Positions 8,701-19,000 of a DNA stretch of 64,000 nt are shown here, in pieces. Every line of letters starts with the position of its first letter. The stretch's first letter is position 1. Where the stretch lies: assembly GCA_030248065.1 (NCBI GenBank), contig JASAMV010009273.1, positions 19,076-83,075 of the forward strand, written 5' to 3'. The position numbers were made by a program, and so were the translations under genes. The notes under the pieces are model-generated. The model worked only from the letters and a program-made list of their open reading frames with translations. It searched no databases and was not told the origin of the DNA. Origin of the DNA: Rhynchonema sp. JSB1_4 (lineage: Eukaryota > Nematoda > Chromadorea > Monhysterida > Xyalidae).

Positions 8701-11700
8701 ATGTCGGCTCAGTCGGCGTCAGCGACGACGGAGCCAGGCCCAGATGTTGCTGCTGGAATGTCAGTCAAGAAACAAGAAGACGCGCAAATTATTGAACACG
8801 AAACATTCATCTTTTTTGACATCGAAACGACAGGATTGTTGATCTCATCTCAGCCAGAACAAGTGCCCGAACTCACCGAAATTACACTGACCGCCATCTC
8901 AAGATCTGATCTCACTGAATCGGCTTCAAAACATCGACACTCAAAATCGTCAAGCGTTTGTGATTTGGTGCAATCGTTGCGAGTTTTCGGCTCGTTGACG
9001 CTGCGCGTACGACCAAGTTATGATAACGATGGGGAATGGCAGACGTATGACGCAAGTAGGGCTGCGCAAGTCAATGGTTGGTTCACTTTTTTAAAGGGCT
9101 CGGGACATAACCGAAGGAAGGGTAGCAGGACATGTTGTTACATACCGTTGAAAAGCATTCCGACAGCCTATGTCACGCACAAATTTTAAGCTCCTTGGAG
9201 ATTCGCTATCTCTTGGTAGAGCGACTTTTCGTTCCTGAAAAAAGTAGATTGTGTCACAACTTGAAACGACCGGTGCAGAAACCCCAAATAAGTTGAAAGT
9301 CAAGTAACACGTGGATAGGATTACAACAGCTTCTGGTTAACTTATCATGAGAACTTCAGTCGCTCAAAGCATTGCTTCACTCGGTGAGGGTGCGAAATGT
9401 TCCAAAAATCGGCCACATTTTTCGAAAGCACAAGTTTGTCTCTAAATTTTGAGGCCGCGCTTTGTGCTGCAGAAATGAAAGTGCAACAGAAAAATAGAGC
9501 GTTTTCGAAAGTACCAGAAAATAAGGTTTTTAAATTTGGAAACACTTAGATAGCGGCGTGACAGGCCGAAAAAGACCTAAAAATTGCCCCTAAACTGCAT
9601 AGTTGCATTCATTGACGGAAATGTGATGTAAATAAGCCACGTATTGCATTGCATTGGAAACGAGAAAGACAGACAAACGCACAGTCCAACAATCTAGACG
9701 AGTTTCAAGACTTCAAACTCCATGGACCGGCTGCTGCAGCTATGCCAACCTGAATAAGATATTTGGCTATAATTCGTTACTGTTTACGACTGTTGCACAT
9801 TTGATAGCACCATCTGATGTAGCTTTAAAGTAGCTATCGAGCGATGTATAACATGCCCATACTATCTCTTGCTATGGACAAGAAACGGTCAAAATTCCGA
9901 AATCGCCCACGGTGACGTGACGGTTCACTTTTTTAATTAATAAAATTATTTTGTGCCCTTGCATTGAATCACATCACATTCATTTATATATTTTCCTGAA
10001 AAAACAAATTTTTTTTTGTCAAGCTGCCTACCAGTACTTTTCGTGATTGCGAATCGAAAAACGCCCAATTTTATCAAGTTTTCGTTTTGTTTGTGGTGTA
10101 AGAAATGCCAATGCCGGTTTTGTGGTTCAGGGGCATAGAAGGGTCATCTTTGGCACAGGGGTTAGTGATTTTTACGATTTTCGCACGCTTTTTAAACAAT
10201 TTTATAACATCGAACCGCTGGAAAGCTATTTTCGACATCTCAAGTCAAAGAACACGGCTGTTCTGCCAAAGAAATTTTCTAAAATGTTTGCAGACAATAT
10301 ATATTTGTCGCGCCGAATGTACTGCTGATTGCTTATTGTTTCATTCGTTGAATGTCATTATTCACACAGGCCTCAAATCGCACCATCTTCGTCACGCAGT
10401 GTCGCTGTCGAGTGCCTGGTCACAAGTGCGCGCATTCATCACTCACATGCCCGGCCCCGTCTGTTTGATTGCACATAATGGTGGTCGATTTGATGTGCCT
10501 GTGGTCAGACGATTGATTCGCAAATACCAACTCGATGATCTGCCTGGTCGGTTTTGCCGCGATCGAAAGTAATGTTTTATTGTGTAGGTTCCCGTTTGAC
10601 TAAATACTGACTGACCAAGCTGCACCTATATGGAAAAGCGCCAGAATTTTGCCAAATGAACTGTTAAAACTGACTGCACCGAAAAGTCCGCAAACTAAAA
10701 AACGTTCGTGGTTTTCGCCTTGAAATCAATCGATTTTGAAGCCACGTACATGCGTACACGCATCACGCAAATGGCAAAGAAACGGTTCCAAGAGCGCATT
10801 TCAGGAACCGAAACCGACACTCAGTTTACTTTCGTCGATTCGCTGACCATGTTCCAGTGTTTGGATTTCGAGTACACGCGCGCGATTCGGGCGCAGTTGC
10901 AGAATCATCATAAAACGACCGGTTAGTTGGCAGATGTTTCGTTTTGTCTGGTTTTTCACATTCTGTTGGTTGGTTTGTTGCCCCCGTTCGGTTGTCGTGG
11001 TCTCATTGTTGACTGAAGATGTCCGACAGATCTTCAGCGCATTTGATCGGGTTACGCCACAGATCGATTGGGCTCGTGGATACGGGTCGGCTTTTGCAAC
11101 GAAACAGATGTTCGACCGTGTCAGGCTCGGTGTAGCATCGAGGGCACACGTTTTATATGTTTCGGTCGATGCGATTGTGATAAGAGTTAGGATCGAGTTG
11201 CGCGATTGCACCCGCGACCGTATTGACTCGCATTGGCGTTAGAATCTGATGCCTGGATCGAATACGACAGCCGGGATTTTCGGGTAGGAGTCGGTGGGAA
11301 GCCGCGCGCCGTTGATGTGTATGGGTGGGGTGAAGGATTTGACCGCGGGTTTGCGGCCTGACGTCGGCACTGTGGACGTGGATTTGGTTTCGGAGACTGA
11401 GAGGCCGCATCCGGCGCATTCACATTCTGTCGTGCATTTTCATTATTGTAGCATTCGTATCGTTCTGTTTTAGGCAATCCAACAACCGGAGCGAACAACA
11501 TTGAGCTGCCGTCAACTAGTGCTGCCGCACCGCCGAATAATGATCAAGTTACCGCCGCTGAGCTGACATCACATGGGGATTTGGATTTACCGGACGGTTG
11601 GCCTGGCCTTGAATCAGGGTTTTTTTCAAAATGGCCCAGTGGCTCATTGGTGGCTCGTTTGCCATTTTTTGTGGCTCATTTAAAACATAAGTGGTGTAAT

Positions 11701-13995
11701 GAGCCAACATTAGTAGCAGAAAAACCTACCTTGAATTTGCTGGCAATTTCGTACAATCGGCAATCTCAACAAATTTTAGCCACAAATCTGTACGTGACAC
11801 CACAACGCGCGCATCGCAACAGCAATGATGAGGACAACAGCACCAACAACAACAACGACAACATTGCTTTGTTGAATGCGCCGCCGAGACCGAGGCACTC
11901 CGAGACACAGCACAACAACACGAATCGCGTGTATGTGGACGGGAGACTGGTGGAGGGCGAACCGCTCGTCGCTGAGTGAGTGATGATTGTAATTTTGTCT
12001 TTGTCTGTGGTCTTATTTATTATTTCAGTAGAATTTGTGCGTCGAAAATGTTGCTGTAATTTGATATGCACAGTGGCGTTCTCAATCAAACAAGTGTGAA
12101 TGCTTGCAGAGTGAAGCAAATGGCGATGACTCCGCCGACAACGCCCAAGTACACCACAACAAATCCACCCGCACGTCAACGAAATCCGGATCGCGTCAGG
12201 CGACAGCTGCAGTTCGATGCGCAGACACGCCAGCGAATCGATGATAATGGCAAACGGTGAGGCTGATTGGCGCTGGTGGTGTGACAGGAACTGATCTTAA
12301 TTGGTGTGAATCTGAATGAAACTTGCTCATTTTGTTGGGCATGGCTTTCCTGAAAGAAGGATGATTTTTAATTAAAAACACACGATTTCTATGACTTTCA
12401 ACCAGCTTAGAATGAGTTCCCGGACGAACGCCAACGAGCTAATAAACAACTAATAAAGGACCGGGTCGTCGAGATAAATATGTGGTACCAGTTGTGATGT
12501 GGTTGGGGGTATACCCCAACTGGTTAGCTAGATGTCTTCCTCGGGTCATCAAGTCAAGATAGTGTTGATTTCAGTGCCAAAATGGCCATTTTATGCGCCA
12601 AAATGGTCAAATTCGCTCCAATGTTCTCACACGAGCACAAAAATACACATTTTAGCATAATTTGACCAATGTTTATACCCCTGTCTTTGACTTCAGGACC
12701 AATACCCCAAATCGGGGTACCCAATTAGCTAGCTAGCTTTCTTGCTCGGACCAACTACATCACTGGGCACCAGTGTTCTTGACAGAACGTTGGATTCCTG
12801 TAGTCACGTCACGTTACAAATGCCAGTCCGGTTCGATCACCAAGTTGAATACGACCAAAAACTGCCAAACTTACAGAATCAAAATCGAGCCCGTTGCGCC
12901 GATTATCGGCGCTCAATTCAAAATCGAAGCGAACGACGAGGAATTTGAGCGAATGAACCGTTCTGACGATGCGAATCATCAATTTGAGATCGAGTCGCCA
13001 CCCAGATCGACGTCGAAAGTGGCTAGATTGCGGGATTTGGACAAAACCGAATGGACGCACGCGAAGCGGAAACTCGCCGGCGTCAACAATTTCACGTGCG
13101 TTTTGCGCCCCATAAAGTCTGCCCATAAAGCTGAAGTCATGCTTGTCCATTTTGGGCTTGTAGACAATGAGGAGGACCAATTTTTGTTTTGATCATATTT
13201 TGTGATAGAGTCGTAGCACAAATTTCGTCCAGCGTAAAAGTTGTTCGTTTGGCGCAGGGGAACAACTTTTGCGCTGGTTGAAATTAGTTCCCCCAACTCT
13301 ATCACAACATATGAATTAAACAAAAGTTTGTCCTCATTGTCTACACGCCCAAAATAGACACGTATAACTCCACCTTAGAACCCACCTGTTAAAAGCACCG
13401 AGTTTTGTCCGTTTCGGCCCGTTTTCACAGAAGGGCGAGGTGCCAGGCCTCGTCGGTGCGAACGCATCCGGCCAGTCGACCTCCAATGAGCACGAAGATT
13501 AATTTCTGGAAACATGTCCATTTTTCGTGTACAACATCACACAGGCTGGCGCATTCTACAGCTTTTTGATTCGGAGAACAAAAAGTTCCCACGAAACATC
13601 TTTTAGTTCTCTTTCTCACATCTGGTTATGCTAATATTGAAATCGCCGATGTTTTACGAGCTAGAATCACCCGCCGGGTTTGACTTTGGTTCATCGCTTT
13701 TTTCTGAAAAACCAAGATTATCAAAAATCACCGTCACACAATCCAGATAGAACAGATTACGCCTGATTATGCTTCCAAACACAAATTCCTCAGCCAGATT
13801 ATGTGACTTTTCAGACGTACTTCATATAGCCTGTCCCGTCTGTGGTTGAACATGTTCACTGGTGAGCCAGGCATGGTGCAGCCACCAGCGCATCGCTCGG
13901 ACGCCGACGTTTGTATGATGTTTCAATTGTGTGCAATGTATGGCTCTGATGCGGTCAGGTATATGGATGAGAACGCGAAACCGTGGAATCAGTAG
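8701..13995 (+). CDS. TREX-like DEDDh 3'-5' exonuclease with large insertion
   Basis: Seven exons join in phase (8701-9055, 10370-10546, 10742-10921, 11474-11975, 12110-12256, 12877-13095, 13815-13995) to give 586 residues. Exo I is FIFFDIETTGL (exon 1). Exo II is CLIAHNGGRFDVP (exon 2). VDSLTMFQCLDF (exon 3) matches the family's VDSITALKAL segment. The last exon gives SYSLSRLW and Exo III AHRSDADVCMM, with the catalytic H-x4-D. All DEDDh acidic residues are therefore present. TREX proteins degrade 3' ends of single- or double-stranded DNA and limit cytosolic DNA. Compared with the usual 240-310 residues, about 290 extra residues, rich in N, T, P and R and probably disordered, sit between exons 3 and 7 and split the catalytic fold in sequence. 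No membrane tail follows the domain. The start was chosen because a splice acceptor lies 10 nt upstream. Confidence 0.88.
9056..10369 (+). other. Exonuclease intron 1 (1.3 kb)
   Basis: Bounded by a GTAGGG donor and a TTCACACAG acceptor. I see no recognisable gene or clear inverted repeat inside. It includes AT-rich stretches and short open frames that do not look coding. Confidence 0.6.
12492..12765 (-). mobile_element. Block J copy: AGCTAGCTAGC element in exonuclease intron 5
   Basis: The right end CCAACTACATCACTG and left end TGTGATGTGGTTGG match the element at 32397-32768. The flanking octamers GGTACCAG and GGCACCAG agree at 7 of 8 positions, so this is an old hAT-type insertion. AGCTAGCTAGC lies just inside the right end. 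The core shares CATTTTGGCAC-type words with the other copy. Confidence 0.75.
13142..13365. mobile_element. GACCAGCGTAAAAGTTGTTC foldback MITE (copy 1)
   Basis: Near-complete palindrome. Outer ends contain TTGTCCATTTTGGGCTTGTA, and the inner arms pair TCCAGCGTAAAAGTTGTTC with GAACAACTTTTGCGCTGG. It starts 47 nt after the donor of exonuclease exon 6. Full copies are at 37237-37445 and 45270-45455, and partial ones near 25905-25975 and 58567-58690. Confidence 0.8.
13916..13925 (+). promoter_or_regulatory. TGATGTTTCA motif inside exonuclease exon 7
   Basis: Exact 10-mer overlapping codons for MMFQ. Here the coding constraint could explain the match, so it weighs less than the intronic copies. 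Confidence 0.2.
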
Positions 13996-14492
13996 TGTCA
14001 AATGGGACAACGCACTGCGCTGCTATCAGTATTGTTGATAGCTTTCTGGGTACATACAGTTTTGTTGCCGTTTCTCCGTTGATTCTGATATGAAATGGAG
14101 GGCGGACTCCGTCCTCCATTTCATATCAACGGACCAATGCACTTTGTTAGAAACGCGTGTATATAGTTTTGCCAATCTCATTTATCCATAACAGGTGTCT
14201 TTTATCTCAATTTTTAGATTGTTCTTGTTTTGTAGCTGAACGTTTTTTCGGTTTCTTGTCATTGTTGCCTATTTGTATTGAATTCTTATTTTCAATGTTT
14301 GACGCGCGTTTGTGTTTCCTTGCAGCTTATCTGGTGCCAAGGTTGTTTTTGCGTGCCCTAGTTTTTAGGATACCGTTGTGTTTTCACTGCTTTTTTTATC
14401 CGATTGTTGATGTTTTCCATTTTGTACTCACAGCCAATCTCTTACTAATTGCTAGTTCCTTCTGTCATTTGAAGTTACTTCAGTTTCCATCC
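13996..14492. other. Spacer after exonuclease with strong hairpin
   Basis: Bases 14078-14130 form a hairpin: GTTGATTCTGATATGAAATG and the following GAGG pair with CCTCCATTTCATATCAAC, with one short mismatch and an 11-nt loop. The rest of the spacer shows no gene. The hairpin lies 83 nt past the stop codon and may lie in the 3' UTR. Confidence 0.6.
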
Positions 14493-15135
14493 GGGTGGGG
14501 TCGAAAACCCCGAAAAAACGCCGAAAAAAACGCCGAAAAAAAAACCCCGAAAAATAAAAACCCCGAAACCGAAAAACCCCGAAGAAAAACCCCGAAAACG
14601 AAAAACCCCGAAAAATATAAAATGTGTGAAAAACAATTCTTTTTGTTAGAGAAGGGTATTCGTGTCGTTCGTGCACCAAAAAATGGGCACTGGTACAGGT
14701 CGGGCACAAGTTAGGTAATTCTCCTTTGGTCAGGTCTTCCTGGCTGGCAGCCTAAGCCTAACCCTGAAAGAAAGCCTGTGCAGCTGTACATTTGTGGATG
14801 TTTCCTTGATATGGACATGTCTTCCTGGCTGGCAGCCTATGCCTAAGCCTATGAACAAGCCTAAGCCCAAGTCTAGGTTCAAGTCTGATCGGAAGCCAAT
14901 TTATCAAGTGTAGGGATGATGTTTCACTCGTGGGTCACGAGCGACATGAATACCCACCTCTAACAAGATTTTTTTTCATCCCTGACATTTTTTTATTTTT
15001 CGGGTTTTTTTCGGGGTTTTTTCATTTTCGGGGGTTTTTTTCGGGGTTTTTTCGGGTTTTTTCGTTTTCGGGGTTTTATTTTTTTGGGGGTTTTATTTTT
15101 CGGGGTTTTCCGTTTTGGGGTTTTCGACGGCCACC
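14493..15135. mobile_element. CCCCGAAAA-rich composite element, 8-bp TSD
   Basis: TTCCATCC is duplicated exactly at 14485-14492 and 15136-15143. The ends GGGTGGGGTCGAAAAC and GTTTTCGACGGCCACC are inverted. Arrays of CCCCGAAAA near the left end and GGGGTTTTT near the right end are inverted here, unlike blocks A-J. The centre has a second inverted pair (GGGTATTCGTGTCGTTCGTG at 14656 and its diverged complement at 14937) and several GCCTAAGCCTA telomere-like runs (14750-14870). Confidence 0.85.
14917..14926 (+). promoter_or_regulatory. TGATGTTTCA motif
   Basis: Exact 10-mer in the centre of the 14493-15135 element, beside its internal inverted pair. No TATA-like box follows. Confidence 0.2.
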
Positions 15136-15527
15136 TTCCATCCAATGCAAGCACAGCGTGTTCTAGAAGTACGTTCATAAATATTTAGACGGGAAGGAAC
15201 TTTTAGTCCACACTGTGTGTGCGCATTATCATCTCATCTCACCGTGTTTACCCGTCACACGCAGGGTTGATCTCACATCACTTTGTTTATTCATTCCTGA
15301 TTACATTTGGATAAAGTCATGCCCAATTATGTTTCTGGCGTGATTTCTTGGTTTGCCTCGTGCTTCGAGCGCTCGTGACGTTATGGGCGTTATATGTGGA
15401 TTGGAGTAAATTATCTGTAATCAGTATTTTATTTTAAAATTTGGTTAGTGTTTTGTTGTCCTGTTCACTGTGGCGACAGCGAAACGTCGGAGAACAGTTT
15501 TTCGGTAATTCGTCAAACATTTTGTCA
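15136..15527. other. Spacer between two elements
   Basis: No gene, repeat or RNA is recognisable to me in this stretch upstream of MED17. Confidence 0.5.
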
Positions 15528-15535
15528 ATCATGCG

Positions 15536-15939
15536 TAGGGTTAGAGAGGTGTCGGGTGCCAAAAAGTGTAGGTGTCGGGTGCCTCCAGGTGTCGGGGTTT
15601 TTTGGGACCCGACACTTACGGTTCAAAACATCAGTTTTGCTGAGAAAAGAATTTTGAGAGAAAATTTTCTTCGAACCAAATGTTTCCGAAGACGCAGAAT
15701 GTAACATTTTGGTGTTTATTTCGTGTGAAAATACTTGAATTCAGTCACTTGAACCAAAAAATTGCACTCATAATGCGAAGGAGCAAAAATTTGCCCGTTT
15801 TCGCTCCAAAAACAGGTGTCGGATTTTTCCAAAAACTAGATGTCGGGTGTCGGGTTTTTTTGGAACTGTCGGGTGTCGGCTTTTTTTCTCAAATGTCGGG
15901 TGTCGGGTATTTCCAGGTGTCGGGTAACCTCTAACCCTA
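15536..15939 (+). mobile_element. GTGTCGGGTG element copy 1, 8-bp TSD
   Basis: Ends TAGGGTTAGAG and CTCTAACCCTA, with ATCATGCG duplicated exactly at 15528-15535 and 15940-15947. GTGTCGGG words lie on both sides of a 200-bp core and point the same way, as in blocks A-J although the termini differ. It ends about 110 bp before the MED17 start codon. The other copy is 19059-19522, in the opposite orientation. Confidence 0.9.
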
Positions 15940-16034
15940 ATCATGCGGAACATTTTTATGCTATGCCCCTCTGTATCTAATGTGCTGTGCTCTGAAAAAA
16001 CCCGCAGGATTATTCTATCTCTAAAATCTTGCAG

Positions 16035-16051
16035 CCGCCAAAAAAACACCG
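16035..16051 (+). promoter_or_regulatory. Candidate trans-splice acceptor, MED17
   Basis: AAATCTTGCAG ends at 16034, 17 nt before the ATG, with a transposon immediately upstream and no visible 5' exon. Confidence 0.5.
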
Positions 16052-19000
16052 ATGAAGCCGAGTGACTTGAGCTTTAACAATAGCACCAACGACGTCAAGC
16101 CCGACGATGAGGGGGCACCGCCGAAAGTGGCCGTTGAGAGCACGGCGGAGTGGCAGATACATGAGATTGGGTTCGATGGACGCGAACAATACATGCAGTT
16201 GGTCGTTGAATGATTTGCGCGTTGAGGCAATTTAGAGGTTTTCCAAAACATTTTACACCACGTTCACTTGTTCAACCAAGTCGACACTGATATCGGCAAA
16301 AATGTCTTTCACAAATAAATTGACGTGTAGTGCACTGTAAATATAAATTGTTGTTGTTTTCGGCCTGTGCACTCGTTGCCGCATAAACGTGCAGTCCACG
16401 GCTGTTTGTGTGTTTCAATGTCAAACAACTTTCTGAACCTCACAGTTAGTTATCGCGCTGTGCATGAAAATCTGGCCAGCGCTTGAAAACCAAAACTTCA
16501 ATTTCATTTGCAGACCTGAAGTCTACAGCGACCATATTGCCCGTCTGGCGCATCAAGTGCACTGGCAGTCGTATGTGCAGGGTGGGTCCGGTGGCACCCA
16601 AGCTGCTGCGGCAACTGCCACGGCCGTGGATAAAGGTACACATGGACTCGGGACTTTGTTCACTCCCTTTCAGTCACACAAGTCGTGTGTGTGTCAGCTG
16701 CATGGCTTGTTGACTGTGCGTTGAGCTTGTTGCCTAGCTCGACTTCGAACGGGAGGTTTTCTACGTCTGTAAAACTGCATGAGGCAACGAAATTAGAAAC
16801 TTACTATATTACCGAAAATTTGGACGACACACCTCATGGTGTTGAAGTTATGATAGTGAATGGAAATGTTCCACGACGCGATGGATGGTGGATTAGGGTT
16901 TGGGTGGCATGTTCTTGTCGGGAACAAGCAAATTATCAGTGGTTGTTAACCACGCTAGTGTTTCACATAGACGTCTATGAAAACCGGAGATAAATAATTC
17001 ATAAATAATGCAAGTAAAAGTGTGCACGTTGTGTTTTGTTTTTTAAGCTTTCTACGACGGGCTTGATTCATGTATGTACATATATTGTAACATAATCGCA
17101 CACTTTTACTTTCCAGCCTGGGGTGGGAGATCGCATCGAAAATAACCCAACCGTGTCACAATAGCCTGAGTTCACAAGGCGACCGCTTGTGTCCTTCAGA
17201 TGCGACCGATTCCGAGACTGACGAAGAAGCGGAGGGAAATGTACCGAAGAGCAAGAAAGCAAAGCCGACAATTGACCACGAGACCGGTGTGTGGGCCAGT
17301 GTGGCCAAATCATTGAAGTGCGTTGGCGCGTTGCTTTCTTGATTTTTTTGGTGAAGTTTCTGATTGTTTAGTATATATTATAGTATAGTTTGATCAGATA
17401 CCGGACAGGTGAAACATCCTTGAACAATTCTTAATAGACAAGTATGAAAGTCCTAAAAAAAAGAAAACGGGTTGGACTATGTTTCAGGGAAGGAAGCTGC
17501 CAAATGTTGCGTTGCCATCACATAAATGATAGTGCTTTTGGTGTAAATAATTCGTCCATAAGATCATCCTGAAAACAAAAAATAAAATCGAATCTTACGA
17601 ATCACCTCACGCGTCTCGGTGGCTCAATTTCCATATCACGGATGTTTTGCCGGCAGTTTTGTGATAGATTACAAATTACCGTTCAATAATCAGTTGTTGT
17701 TGTTTTTGTCATTCAGTGCGTCCCTGGTGCAACTGAACGTTCTGGGAGATGTGCTGCGAGTGGCACAATTACGTCTGCCGCATATGGCTCCATACATCAG
17801 TGTGAGGGAAGTCGAGGTACGTAGTATGTTTGGGTGGACCTGGAGTCACCGATGACCACCTGGCCCACCGACCGGCTGACTGAGGGATGGGACTAGAGTG
17901 GCAATGATTGTCAATTGTCAGGGGCTAATTGTTTAGTCGTCAACTCTGGCCGTTAACTCAAACAGCCCTGAATCAGCTCGAGAAATAATTATGCACGGCT
18001 TTACTCGAATACCCCGCGAAACCTAGGCGTAGACAGGACTCCAAATTAATTTTTTCAATAATTTGCTAAATACAACAATCACACAATGCTCTCGCATCCC
18101 TTTACGGCCAAGTTGACCACGCGCGTTGACAATGTGCTTTGACGACATCAATATAACCCAATAGCCAGTTTGGTTGTATTTGGAGCAACACACCAGCACA
18201 AGCATGATACGTATGCCGTGGACAATTTTCGCGTAGAAACTGTTTGCTATGGGAAAAATTAACTCCTAAAACTTAACCAAACAATGTCAGTTCATAAATC
18301 ACTCTTTGCTGGAACAGCAGTTTGTGTTTTCGCATTTCGCAGACGGACGGTACCATACGCTAGGACGTCTTTCCGTTTGCGAATCAGGTCGTCGATGTTA
18401 TTCCCTATGCAGCAACATGGCGAATTCCCTGCACACAGGTGCTTCCGAACGAAACGGTCGACTTTCACGCAAAAGACATCGCACAACAATCACCGAAGGA
18501 ATTGAAAGCGCGCATGATCGGTTTTGCTGTGGCGTCGAAAAAAATGGTGAGAGAAATTTTTGGTCAACCATCTTGATATAGTGAATTTCCAATTTCGCTG
18601 CCTCATGGATTTTACAGACGCAGGGAAACTCCCGTTTGAAGTCCAGCAGGCAAAAAACTCAGCGTGCGTAGCTCGTGTGCGTTTCGAATGTTTCAGTCAC
18701 AGAAGCTGGGTGTGTCAGCTGCGCAGATTGTTGACTGTGTGTTGAGCTTGTTGCCTGCCCCGACTTCGAATGGGAGCTTCCCTGCGTGATTGAATGAAAT
18801 TACAACTTTACTTTACGAATTTGTCCAATTACAGGGTCTGATGCGAGCTCATGATCTACTGAGTAAATGTGCTGAAAAGATTGACACGATGCCTTTGCAG
18901 GTTGGTGGATGTGTGTATGGTAGATTTTGGTCACTTTTTGATTTTGTCGGGAATCAGTGTCAGATGAAGATCAAACTTATGGCAATTATACCTGTCTATA

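Noticed and set aside
11790..11860. HRNSND in exonuclease exon 4 as Exo III motif
   Set aside because: It fits H-x4-D but lies in an asparagine-rich disordered stretch. Exon 7 gives SYSL...AHRSDAD in the proper family context and joins in phase, so exon 7 holds the real motif.
14157..14714. Long hydrophobic open frame (14157-14714) as a membrane protein
   Set aside because: It runs into the CCCCGAAAA element, lacks supporting splice sites and gains its length from T-rich non-coding sequence.
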